DNA from: JAKVKY01 sp964293585
Lineage (GTDB): Bacteria > Bacillota > Negativicutes > Acidaminococcales > Acidaminococcaceae
Length of the DNA stretch: 24,449 nt
Direction of reading: 5' to 3'
Assembly (NCBI GenBank): GCA_964293585.1
Contig: CAXYYS010000027.1
Span: 1 to 24,449 of the forward strand
Shown: piece after piece, positions 7,679-14,895 of the stretch
Layout of the letters: every line of letters begins with the position of its first letter
Position numbering within the stretch: the first letter of the stretch is position 1
Made by a program: the position numbers and the translations under genes
The notes under the pieces: model-generated
The model's database searches: none
What the model saw: only the letters and a program-made list of their open reading frames with translations
Told to the model about the DNA's origin: nothing

Positions 7679-8246
7679 AAAAAAACAAGTGCGGCAGGAG
7701 CTTTTACGGATTCGTAAAAGCTTTTCTCCTCAGGATGTAGAAGCAAAAAGTTCTGCTGTCTGCCATTATATTTTAAACTCAGCATTTTATCGGCAGGCAC
7801 ACTGTATCATGGCTTTTTTAGCCTTTGGTCAGGAAATTTCTGTGGATAGGGTCTTGCAGGATGCCTTGAATAGTAATAAAATTATTGCCGTACCCTATGT
7901 GTTTTCCAAGACGGAATTTAAGGCTGTCCGCTTTGAAAGTTTTAGGGACCTGGAGTTAGACCGTTATGGTATCAGGTCCGTAAAACCGCCTTTGCAGGAA
8001 TTGAAACCGGGCAGTTTTGATTTGCTCCTGGTGCCAGGCGTGGGTTTTTCCTGGCAGGGTCACAGGATAGGGATGGGAGCAGGCTATTATGACCGTTTCT
8101 TAGCCTTGACATCGGGATTCAAACTGGGTATTACCTGTACGGATTTACTTACCGGACCAACTTTACCGGTAGACAGGTTTGACCAGGGTGTGGATGCACT
8201 GGTGACAGAAAAGGGCATTAGTATATGTTCACATGCAGGTAAATAA
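7671..8246 (+). CDS. 5-formyltetrahydrofolate cyclo-ligase
   Basis: This enzyme uses ATP to turn 5-formyltetrahydrofolate into 5,10-methenyltetrahydrofolate, recovering folate from a dead-end form. The 191-residue protein has the basic N-terminus (KKQVRQELLRIRK), the conserved LLLVPGVGF (118-126) and the phosphate-binding RIGMGAGYYDRFL (132-144). Length is typical. The gene starts 8 bases inside the end of yajC, so it is translationally coupled, and sits between yajC and secD; this looks like operon packing, not a role in secretion. The gene is often called fthC, ygfA or yqgN depending on species. Confidence 0.92.
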   Translation: MLEKKQVRQELLRIRKSFSPQDVEAKSSAVCHYILNSAFYRQAHCIMAFLAFGQEISVDRVLQDALNSNKIIAVPYVFSKTEFKAVRFESFRDLELDRYGIRSVKPPLQELKPGSFDLLLVPGVGFSWQGHRIGMGAGYYDRFLALTSGFKLGITCTDLLTGPTLPVDRFDQGVDALVTEKGISICSHAGK

Positions 8247-8269
8247 ACCAGGGAAAGGGGTTATAAATT

Positions 8270-9505
8270 TTGAGATGGAATGAGATGGGCAAATTCATCG
8301 TGATTGCCTTGGCAATTATCGGTGGCTTTTGCATGTACGTCAGGCCGCTATCAAACAGCGTTAGACAAGGCCTGGATTTGCAGGGGGGCACCCATGTGGT
8401 GCTGCAGGCTGTGGATACGCCTGAATTTAAGGTGGATGATGACGCGGTCAATCGTTCCGTAAAGATTATTGAACGCCGCGTTAATGAGTTAGGTTTAACC
8501 GAACCTGTCATTCAGCGTCAGGGCAAGGACCGTATTATCGTGGAACTGCCAGGCGTAAAGGATCCGGAAAAAGCTATCGGCATGCTGGGACGTACCGCCC
8601 TTTTGGAATTTAAGGACATGAGCGGTAAGACCGTTATGACCGGTTCTGATTTAAAAGATGCCAAGGCACAGATTGCACAAAACAATCAGGCTGTGGTTTC
8701 TATGGAATTTACCACGGAGGGCGGAAAAAAGTTTGGCAATATTACCGCTCGTAACGTAGGTAAACAGATTTCTATCGCCCTGGATGGAGAAATCCTCACC
8801 AGCCCGGTAGTTCAGGAAGCCATCACGGGCGGCCATGCCCAGATTACCGGTTCCCGGAACATGGAAGATGCTGAGCATCTGGCTATTCTGCTCCGCAGTG
8901 GTTCTCTGCCGGTGAAACTGGAAATCCTGGAAAACCGTACTGTTGGTCCGACCCTGGGACAAGATTCCAAGGAAAAGAGTGTAAAAGCATTTACGATCGG
9001 TGTTATCGGTGTCTTTGCCTTCATGCTGCTTTTCTACAGGTTGTCCGGTGTGGTAGCAGATATTGCCTTACTCTTGTATGTCATGCTGCTGCTGCTGATC
9101 ATGAAATATTTAAATGCCACCTTGACCCTGCCGGGCATAGCCGGCATTATCTTGTCCATAGGCATGGCGGTGGATGGCAACGTCTTGATTTTCGAACACT
9201 TTAAAGAAGAAGTTTTACGCGGCAAGAGTTTGCGTAACGCTATGGATTCAGGATTCTCCAGAGCTTTAGTTACGATCCTGGATTCTAATATCACGACCCT
9301 GATTGCCTGCGCTGTCTTGTTCTATCTGGGCACCGGACCTATCAGAGGCTTTGCGGTTACTCTGGCTCTGGGCGTTATCTTAAGTATGTTTAGTGCCGTA
9401 ACGGTAACTAAATTCTTGTTGAAGTTCCTGATTAATGCTAACTTTACCAAGAATCCTACCATTTTTGGCATCTCTGCTCCTAAGACCGGGGAGGTGTCAA
9501 AATGA
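8270..9505 (+). CDS. secD: Protein translocase subunit SecD
   Basis: SecD and SecF form the ion-driven membrane partner that helps pull proteins out of the SecYEG channel. The 411-residue protein has a first membrane helix (about 8-25), the GLDLQGGTHVVLQ motif (34-46), an extracytoplasmic region to about 235 and then five predicted helices. The TM4 motif GMAVDGNVLIFE keeps the conserved membrane Asp (Asp302; D519 in E. coli). Length fits short Firmicute SecD forms, not the 615-residue E. coli protein. The start is TTG 8270, about 9 nt after AAAGGGG; an in-frame ATG at 8285 has no comparable site. Its stop overlaps the secF start (ATGA). Confidence 0.95.
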   Translation: MRWNEMGKFIVIALAIIGGFCMYVRPLSNSVRQGLDLQGGTHVVLQAVDTPEFKVDDDAVNRSVKIIERRVNELGLTEPVIQRQGKDRIIVELPGVKDPEKAIGMLGRTALLEFKDMSGKTVMTGSDLKDAKAQIAQNNQAVVSMEFTTEGGKKFGNITARNVGKQISIALDGEILTSPVVQEAITGGHAQITGSRNMEDAEHLAILLRSGSLPVKLEILENRTVGPTLGQDSKEKSVKAFTIGVIGVFAFMLLFYRLSGVVADIALLLYVMLLLLIMKYLNATLTLPGIAGIILSIGMAVDGNVLIFEHFKEEVLRGKSLRNAMDSGFSRALVTILDSNITTLIACAVLFYLGTGPIRGFAVTLALGVILSMFSAVTVTKFLLKFLINANFTKNPTIFGISAPKTGEVSK

Positions 9506-10398
9506 GATTTGCTGATTGTAAATTTTCTTTTGTCAAACATTATAAGATTTTCTTCGCTATCAGTATTATCTTTTTACTGATAGGCATTGGTTCTATGATT
9601 GTCAAAGGTTTTAACCTGGGTATTGATTATACCGGCGGCAGTCTTATGGATGTTCAGTTCAATAAACCTGTTACGGTAACCCAGGTGCGTGAGACACTGA
9701 AAAAGCATGATTTGGGTAATGCCATCATTCAGCTGGAAAGTGCTGATGCTCAGGTGAGCGAGGCCAAGGGTGTCTTAATCCGTACATCTATTATCAATGA
9801 TGAGACCAGACGTGAGGTTATGTCTGACCTGACCAAAGATTTAGGCGAATACAAGGTTAACCGCGTGGAGAACGTGGGTGCTACCGTGGGTGGAGAACTG
9901 ATCCAGCAAGCCGTCCTGGCCATTGTAATTTCCTGGGTCTTGATGATTATCTACATCACCATCCGCTTCCAGTTCAAATTTGCCATTGCCGCGATTATCG
10001 CCCTGGTAATTGATGTCCTGGTTACGGTAAGTTATTTCTCGCTCCTGCATCTGGAAATTGATTCCACTTTCGTGGCGGCGCTTCTGACGGTGGTAGGTTA
10101 TTCTATTAACGGTACGATAGTAATTTTTGACCGTATCCGGGAAAATCTGAAGATGCACCGGCGCAGTGAGACGATGACTGACCTGGTTGACCATAGTATC
10201 TGGGCCACCATGACCAGAACCATGTATACGAACGGCACTTCAATTTTTGCCGTCCTGGCCATCTTCGTTTTTGGCGGTGAGACCATCCATAATTTCTCCT
10301 TTGCCATGCTGGTAGGTTTCTGCAGCGGCTGTTATACCTCTATCTTCCTGTCCGGTCCGTTGTGGTTGTTGCTTTCCGGTCATAAAGCTGGAGAATAG
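9502..10398 (+). CDS. secF: Protein translocase subunit SecF
   Basis: SecF pairs with SecD in the RND-like translocation complex. The 298-residue protein shows an N-terminal helix (15-34), the signature GIDYTGGSLMDVQF (40-53), and five further helices from about 135. The TM4 block reads TVVGYSINGTIVIFDRIREN: at the position of the conserved Asp of most SecF proteins (E. coli D213, in SLNDT) there is Gly204. The partner arginine in TRTMYTNG (Arg239; E. coli R247) is kept. Reading frame and remaining motifs are intact, so this is not a pseudogene, but the ion path may differ. It is the last gene of the run and is followed by a strong terminator. Confidence 0.95.
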   Translation: MRFADCKFSFVKHYKIFFAISIIFLLIGIGSMIVKGFNLGIDYTGGSLMDVQFNKPVTVTQVRETLKKHDLGNAIIQLESADAQVSEAKGVLIRTSIINDETRREVMSDLTKDLGEYKVNRVENVGATVGGELIQQAVLAIVISWVLMIIYITIRFQFKFAIAAIIALVIDVLVTVSYFSLLHLEIDSTFVAALLTVVGYSINGTIVIFDRIRENLKMHRRSETMTDLVDHSIWATMTRTMYTNGTSIFAVLAIFVFGGETIHNFSFAMLVGFCSGCYTSIFLSGPLWLLLSGHKAGE

Positions 10399-10410
10399 TT
10401 TTAAAACTTT

Positions 10411-10439
10411 AAGCTCCCGTTTAATACGGGAGCTTTTTT
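10411..10439 (+). terminator. Intrinsic terminator after secF
   Basis: A perfect 10-bp stem (10411-10420 with 10426-10435) closes a TTAAT loop; the T run continues to 10439. It ends the long ruv-que-sec transcript. Confidence 0.93.
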
Positions 10440-10485
10440 GTCATTATCCGGTGCAAAAAAATATTTGCGTGAAAATTAAAACTAC

Positions 10486-10514
10486 TAACCAAATTTTTAA
10501 AAAAGTGTTATACT
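10486..10514 (+). promoter_or_regulatory. Extended -10 promoter of the secreted-protein gene
   Basis: TGTTATACT (10506-10514) is an extended -10 element; the hexamer 17 bp upstream, TAACCA, is a poor -35. It lies about 40 nt before the start codon of the following gene and after the secF terminator. Confidence 0.6.
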
Positions 10515-10553
10515 TAAAAAGTAATAAATAATTTTTTAGGGGAGGCTTTATCA

Positions 10554-11426
10554 ATGAAAATGAAAACGGCAGCGGTTACTGTCTTGACAGGATGTATGCT
10601 TTTGGCAACGGCTGTGGTACAGGCGGCACCTATAGATGACCTGCGGGCAGCGCTGAACCGGAAACATGATCCGGTAGGTACTTATACCCTGCAGCTGACG
10701 ATTCCTTTTAAGACTTTGAAAACCATGGAAAGTAAAACCATTTTGGATTTGCAGACTTCTCCTTATTGTGCCAAGGCGGTGACGACTACGTCCCTGGGCG
10801 GAGAAAATCCTGAGAGCAGTACCATTTATGATACGATTGAAGGCAACAGGACGAAGACCTATTCTCAGAAAATCCTGCACAAGGGTGACAAGGAAAAATC
10901 CTGGGTTTATAAATATACGCCTATCGAAGGCAGCACCAACGTGATAGATAGCATCAGACCTGATTCCTTCCTGGGTTCTGTGAAAGAGGTGGAACAGGTT
11001 AGCAACGGCGGTGGTATTCAACATTTGCGGGTAGTTTTTGACAGTGCCAAACTGTACAGCGGCTTTGGCGTTAAACATGCTTTAAAATCTGCCACTACGG
11101 AAGATGCTCAAACTGAGGCTGATTTTGATAAGGAATTTGAAAAACTTCGCAAGGGCGGCGACAGTTACGGCGATGTTTATATCAGCAATGGCGACATTAC
11201 CAGGTTCACCGCTGACATCACCAAACCCGTGAAGGCCTTTGAGAATGTTATCATTAAGGGTGTGAGCAGAAAGAGTCATACGGGCGCCATGGGCGATTGG
11301 ATCCTGAAGATGCTCCTCAAGACTGGCGATTCCACCATGACCATCGATTGTGCTCCGCTCAGCGGCAGGGTTTATATTCCAGCGGCAGTTGTCAATGCAG
11401 CTGTTCCTGATCCTGACCAAAAGTAG
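10554..11426 (+). CDS. Secreted protein of unknown function
   Basis: I do not recognise this 290-residue protein. A signal peptide covers about residues 1-25 (MKMK, then a hydrophobic core, VVQAAP at the end), so it is exported. A lipobox-like LTGC at 11-14 exists, but the hydrophobic stretch continues past that cysteine, so signal peptidase I cleavage after QA is more likely than lipidation. The mature part has no membrane helix, few cysteines and many Lys, Thr, Ser and Asp. A repeated beta-strand character (TYTLQLTIPFKTL, DGYVYISNGDITRFTADI-like segments) suggests an outer-membrane-lipoprotein-carrier-like or other beta-rich fold, but this is a guess. GGGGAGG sets the start. It has its own promoter and is bracketed by terminators. 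Confidence 0.7.
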   Translation: MKMKTAAVTVLTGCMLLATAVVQAAPIDDLRAALNRKHDPVGTYTLQLTIPFKTLKTMESKTILDLQTSPYCAKAVTTTSLGGENPESSTIYDTIEGNRTKTYSQKILHKGDKEKSWVYKYTPIEGSTNVIDSIRPDSFLGSVKEVEQVSNGGGIQHLRVVFDSAKLYSGFGVKHALKSATTEDAQTEADFDKEFEKLRKGGDSYGDVYISNGDITRFTADITKPVKAFENVIIKGVSRKSHTGAMGDWILKMLLKTGDSTMTIDCAPLSGRVYIPAAVVNAAVPDPDQK

Positions 11427-11455
11427 TAGACTTATGCTTTGAGACCTGTTATAGT
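11427..11455 (+). promoter_or_regulatory. Promoter of the alpha/beta hydrolase gene
   Basis: TAGACT (-35, 11427-11432), a 17-bp spacer and TATAGT (11450-11455) with an extended TGT just before it form a good promoter. It starts right after the stop codon of the secreted-protein gene and would initiate near 11462, upstream of a terminator-like hairpin. Confidence 0.55.
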
Positions 11456-11486
11456 GATAAAGTGTCTAGATGCTAAAAGCAGCGGT

Positions 11487-11513
11487 GACCTTTGTCCTAT
11501 GACAGGTCTTTTG
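11487..11513 (+). terminator. Terminator or leader attenuator before the hydrolase gene
   Basis: GACCT (11487-11491) and GTC (11494-11496) pair with GAC and AGGTC (11501-11508), with a two-base bulge and a CTAT loop, followed by TTTTG. Upstream, AGACCTGT (11442-11449) can pair with the same 3' arm (11502-11509). It may simply end the transcript of the secreted-protein gene. Confidence 0.55.
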
Positions 11514-11531
11514 TTTAAAGTGGGGATGATA

Positions 11532-12320
11532 ATGATGGCAGATATTTTTAGCAAGGAGCAGGTGGCTCCAGGCTGTGAAGAATTTAATCTTCAGGGACCG
11601 TACGGCACTTTGTATGGTATTATTAATAAATGCCGGCGTCAGGAAAATGCAGGGAAAGTACTGGTTATCGCCCACGGCTTCCGTGGTTCTTTGGAAGGCG
11701 GCGGCAGGGCTACCAGGCTGGCGGCTGCGGCTGCTGATTTTTGCCAGGTGGTACGTTTTAATTTTTCGGAGTGTCAGTTGCTGAGTAAACAGGTACAAGA
11801 GCTGGAATGTGTCTTAAAGTTTATTCAGGCCAGGCTGGCCCCGCACAAGCTCTGCCTTTTAGGACGGAGCCTGGGAGGAGCTACAGCTATCCTGGTGGCA
11901 GGCCGGCACCAGCAGGGAGCTAAACCCCGGGTGGATGGGTTGGCCTTGTGGTCCACGCCCAGTGATTTACCGGCTACGTTTAATAATGTCCTGGGCCCGG
12001 CTAATTTTCAAAAATTAAGTGGCGGCCAGGATTTATGGTTAGAGGATGAGCGGGGCCAAGTCTTAATCCAGGCGGCATTTGTACAAGAGATACAGCAGTA
12101 TGATTTGCCGTCAGTACTTAGGCACTGGCAAGGTAAACCTCTTTTAATCCTGCACGGTACGGAAGATAAGATCGTGGCACCGGAACAGGCACAAAAAAAT
12201 TTTGCAGCAGCGGGAAATCCTAAACAGCTGGTTTATATCCCGGGCGGGGACCATAGTTTTACCGTCCAGGGAGAAGCAGCGGCGGCCACGGTACTCCAGT
12301 GGCTGCGGTCTTGGTTTTAA
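11532..12320 (+). CDS. Alpha/beta hydrolase (serine hydrolase, probable esterase/lipase-like)
   Basis: The 262-residue cytoplasmic protein has a full alpha/beta-hydrolase catalytic set: oxyanion HGF (48-50), nucleophile Ser113 in GRSLGG, acid Asp212 in LHGTEDKIVAP and His241 in PGGDHSF. The layout resembles the small YqiK/BAAT-like or DUF-type hydrolases that act on esters, but the substrate cannot be told. The start was moved in from an upstream TTG (11439): GGGG at 11522-11525 precedes ATG 11532 (and ATG 11535), whereas the upstream part would be coded through a promoter and hairpin. It stands alone between a promoter and the cyclophilin gene. Confidence 0.85.
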   Translation: MMADIFSKEQVAPGCEEFNLQGPYGTLYGIINKCRRQENAGKVLVIAHGFRGSLEGGGRATRLAAAAADFCQVVRFNFSECQLLSKQVQELECVLKFIQARLAPHKLCLLGRSLGGATAILVAGRHQQGAKPRVDGLALWSTPSDLPATFNNVLGPANFQKLSGGQDLWLEDERGQVLIQAAFVQEIQQYDLPSVLRHWQGKPLLILHGTEDKIVAPEQAQKNFAAAGNPKQLVYIPGGDHSFTVQGEAAAATVLQWLRSWF

Positions 12321-12348
12321 AATAAGTTGTTCTTTACGAGTTCTTAAT

Positions 12349-12358
12349 GCAAATTTGC
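12349..12358. repeat. 10-bp palindrome near the cyclophilin promoter
   Basis: GCAAATTTGC is a perfect palindrome in the spacer/-35 area just upstream of the extended -10 element. It might be an operator, but it is short. Confidence 0.25.
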
Positions 12359-12365
12359 AGGAATT

Positions 12366-12374
12366 TGTTATAAT
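12366..12374 (+). promoter_or_regulatory. Extended -10 promoter of the cyclophilin gene
   Basis: TGTTATAAT is a perfect -10 with the extended TGN motif, about 30 nt before the start codon. No good -35 hexamer lies at 17-18 bp. Confidence 0.65.
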
Positions 12375-12405
12375 ATAACTAGAAGTTTAGATAAAGGAGT
12401 GTCCT

Positions 12406-12975
12406 ATGCATATGAAAAAGATTTTTTTACTCTGTTTCCTGCTTCTGGCGGGTTTGACAGCCAGTGCCTGCGGTAATGATAAAGAAGCTGCTAAGCCGGT
12501 GCTTAAACCGGCCACGGCGGTATTTGAAACGTCACTGGGCAATTTTGAATGTACCCTGGCCACAGACTTGGCACCGGAGACCTGCAAAAATTTTATCACT
12601 CTGGCTCAGAAAGGTTTTTATAATGGTTTAACCTTTCACCGGGTTATTGATAATTTTATGATTCAGGGCGGGGATCCCAAGGGTGATGGTACCGGCGGCC
12701 CCGGCTACAAGATCAAGGATGAGTTTACTTCCAAGCTGACGCATAATAGCGCCGGCATTCTCTCCATGGCCAATGCCGGTCCTAATACCGGCGGCAGCCA
12801 GTTCTTTATCACGTTGAAAGATACGCCGTGGCTGGACGGTAAGCATGCGGTGTTTGGCAAGGTGACCAAGGGACTGGATGTGGTGCTGAAGATCGGGAAA
12901 GTAAAAACGGGCGCCAATGACAGACCGCTGCAGCCGGTGACGATTAAAAAGATTACTATTGTAGAAGGTAAATAA
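12406..12975 (+). CDS. Cyclophilin-type peptidyl-prolyl isomerase lipoprotein
   Basis: Cyclophilins speed up cis-trans isomerisation of proline bonds in folding proteins. A lipoprotein signal (hydrophobic residues 6-17, ASAC with lipidated Cys22, then GNDKEA) indicates anchoring outside the cytoplasmic membrane, where it would help exported proteins fold. The domain spans about residues 38-188, with FHRVIDNFMIQGGDP, MANAGPNTGGSQFFITL and PWLDGKHAVFGKV, which contain the usual active-site Arg, Phe, Gln, Trp and His. Length (189) suits a lipoprotein form. AAAGGAG at 12393-12399 sets ATG 12406; a second ATG follows two codons later. phoH begins 20 nt after it, so the downstream genes may be read from this promoter. 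Confidence 0.93.
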   Translation: MHMKKIFLLCFLLLAGLTASACGNDKEAAKPVLKPATAVFETSLGNFECTLATDLAPETCKNFITLAQKGFYNGLTFHRVIDNFMIQGGDPKGDGTGGPGYKIKDEFTSKLTHNSAGILSMANAGPNTGGSQFFITLKDTPWLDGKHAVFGKVTKGLDVVLKIGKVKTGANDRPLQPVTIKKITIVEGK

Positions 12976-12995
12976 GTGAACGCAGAAAGGCGGGT

Positions 12996-13997
12996 GTGAC
13001 TTTGTCCTTCTTGTTAGGTGAGCATATCATTGAAACGAAAGACCAGCAGGAAATGGTGGGTATCCTTGGCCGTAACGATGAATTTTTACGTATCATCCAG
13101 GGACTTTATCCAGATACGACGATGGTGGCACGGGGAACGAAAGTTGTTTTTAGCGGTGAAGACCGGGATGTGGAAGAGCTGGAACAACTTTTCGGAGAAT
13201 TATTGTTCCTGTATCGCCAGGGACTGCCCTTGACCACGCATGACGTGCGCTACAGTATTTACATGGTGAAAAATAAAAGCCTGGACCGGCTGCATGATAT
13301 GTATGCCGACACGATTATTGTTACGCATCATGGGCGCCGCGTCAACGCCAAGACGCTGGGTCAATGGGATTATGTGCAGACTATCAGGAAGAACTTTATC
13401 ACTTTTGGTATCGGACCTGCCGGTACCGGTAAAACTTACCTGGCGGTAGCTTTAGCGGTAACGGCGCTCAAGAACCGGGATGTGGAAAGGATTATCCTGA
13501 CCAGGCCGGCGGTGGAAGCCGGGGAAAAGCTGGGCTTTTTACCGGGAGATTTGCAAGAAAAGGTGGATCCGTATCTGCGTCCTTTGTATGATGCCTTGTA
13601 TGATATGCTGGGCAGTGAGACGGTGCAAAAGTTCCTGGATAAAGGCACCATTGAGGTTGCACCGCTGGCTTATATGCGCGGCAGGACCCTGAATGATTCC
13701 TTTATCATCCTGGATGAGGCGCAGAATTCAACCCCCGAACAGATGAAGATGATTTTGACACGTTTCGGGTTCGGGTCTAAGATGGTTGTTACCGGTGACG
13801 TGACCCAGATAGATCTGCCTAGCGGTAAGAATAGCGGTCTGCGTGAAGCGTCCCAAATCCTGAAGCTCGTTCCGGGTATCGGCATGATTACTTTTGATGA
13901 GAAAGACGTGGTGCGTCACGAGATTGTGGCTTCCATCATTAAGGCTTATGAAAAGTATGAACAGGGACAAGGTAAGGGCATAGGAGCAAAAAGATGA
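12996..13997 (+). CDS. PhoH family ATPase (PhoL-like)
   Basis: PhoH proteins are cytoplasmic P-loop ATPases thought to act in RNA metabolism; they usually lie beside ybeY, as here. The 333-residue sequence has an N-terminal region resembling a KH-like fold, Walker A GPAGTGKT (140-147), the ILTRPAVEAGEKLGFLPG block (167-184) and Walker B FIILDEAQN (236-244). The start is GTG 12996, with AAAGG and GGCGGG just upstream; a TTG two codons later is an alternative. It overlaps the next gene by four bases (ATGA). Confidence 0.92.
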   Translation: MTLSFLLGEHIIETKDQQEMVGILGRNDEFLRIIQGLYPDTTMVARGTKVVFSGEDRDVEELEQLFGELLFLYRQGLPLTTHDVRYSIYMVKNKSLDRLHDMYADTIIVTHHGRRVNAKTLGQWDYVQTIRKNFITFGIGPAGTGKTYLAVALAVTALKNRDVERIILTRPAVEAGEKLGFLPGDLQEKVDPYLRPLYDALYDMLGSETVQKFLDKGTIEVAPLAYMRGRTLNDSFIILDEAQNSTPEQMKMILTRFGFGSKMVVTGDVTQIDLPSGKNSGLREASQILKLVPGIGMITFDEKDVVRHEIVASIIKAYEKYEQGQGKGIGAKR

Positions 13998-14884
13998 ACA
14001 TCACTTATAATGATGAGCAAAAAAAGATCAAGGTTCCGGCGGCAGCTAAAAAATTATTGAAGGCGGCACTGCAGGCAGTAGCCGAACTACATGCGTTACC
14101 GGATAATACGGAAGTAGATATTACTATCGTGGATGACCAAACTATCCACCAGATTAACAAGGAATACCGGCAGGTGGACAGACCTACCGATGTGTTATCT
14201 TTTGCCTTTGATGAGTCTGCGGCTGAAGAACCGGAAATTCATGATAACCCGGAGGCGCATCTGCTGGGCAATATCATTATCTCCGCAGAAACTGCGGCGC
14301 GCCAGGGGCTGGAGTATGGCCACGGGTTTAACCGGGAGCTGGCCTATCTGGCGGTACATGGTTGTCTGCATCTTTTAGGTTATGACCATATGCAGCCTAA
14401 GGAAAAAGCTGTGATGCGGGCGGAAGAGGAAAAGGCTTTACAGAAGATACAATTGTCTCAGCAGGATCTGGCAGCAGAAGCAGTGGACGCCAAAACTGTG
14501 AGAAAGTTAGTGCGTCTGGCGCAAAAAGCCAGGGAACATGCGTATGCACCTTATTCTAAATTTAAGGTAGGCGCCGTGGTCCTTACGCAAAGCGGCAAAA
14601 CTTTTACCGGTTGCAATGTGGAAAATTCTTCGTACGGGCTTACGTGCTGCGCGGAGCGTAATGCTATTTTTAACGCTGTGGGTGCCGGAGCGCAGGATTT
14701 ATTCTGCTTATGCGTTTTGGCGGACACCCCGGAACCTGTTGCTCCTTGTGGAGCCTGCCGTCAGGTAATGAGTGAATTTGGAGTGGAATGGGTCATCATG
14801 GCTAATAGTGCGGGCGCAACTAAAACTGTGCCTTTGGCGGATCTATTACCATACAGTTTTACAAAACAAGCTTTAAAAAGGTGA
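13994..14884 (+). CDS. Fusion of endoribonuclease YbeY and cytidine deaminase
   Basis: One open frame of 296 residues joins two enzymes usually made separately. Residues 1-150 are YbeY, the metal-dependent RNase needed for 16S rRNA 3'-end maturation and ribosome quality control, with RPTDVLSF (63-70) and zinc ligands His122, His126 and His132 in HGCLHLLGYDH. Residues 165-296 are a cytidine deaminase of pyrimidine salvage: CNVENSS (207-213), CAERNA with Cys219 and catalytic Glu221, and PCGAC with Cys252 and Cys255. A short charged helical linker (about 142-166) connects them. No internal ribosome binding site with a start codon is apparent before the second half. In many Firmicutes the order is ybeY-dgkA-cdd-era; dgkA is absent here. 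Both active sites look complete. Confidence 0.93.
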   Translation: MNITYNDEQKKIKVPAAAKKLLKAALQAVAELHALPDNTEVDITIVDDQTIHQINKEYRQVDRPTDVLSFAFDESAAEEPEIHDNPEAHLLGNIIISAETAARQGLEYGHGFNRELAYLAVHGCLHLLGYDHMQPKEKAVMRAEEEKALQKIQLSQQDLAAEAVDAKTVRKLVRLAQKAREHAYAPYSKFKVGAVVLTQSGKTFTGCNVENSSYGLTCCAERNAIFNAVGAGAQDLFCLCVLADTPEPVAPCGACRQVMSEFGVEWVIMANSAGATKTVPLADLLPYSFTKQALKR

Positions 14885-14895
14885 GATAAGGAGTA

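Noticed and set aside
11439..11531. Upstream TTG start giving the hydrolase 31 more residues
   Set aside because: The extension is coded across a promoter and a hairpin, has no ribosome binding site and does not resemble the family; GGGG before ATG 11532 is better.
13994..14884. Possibility that the YbeY-deaminase fusion is a sequencing artefact
   Set aside because: Both halves lie in the same frame with a smooth, helical linker. A frameshift error would normally leave garbled residues at the join, and none are seen; it cannot be fully excluded without other reads.
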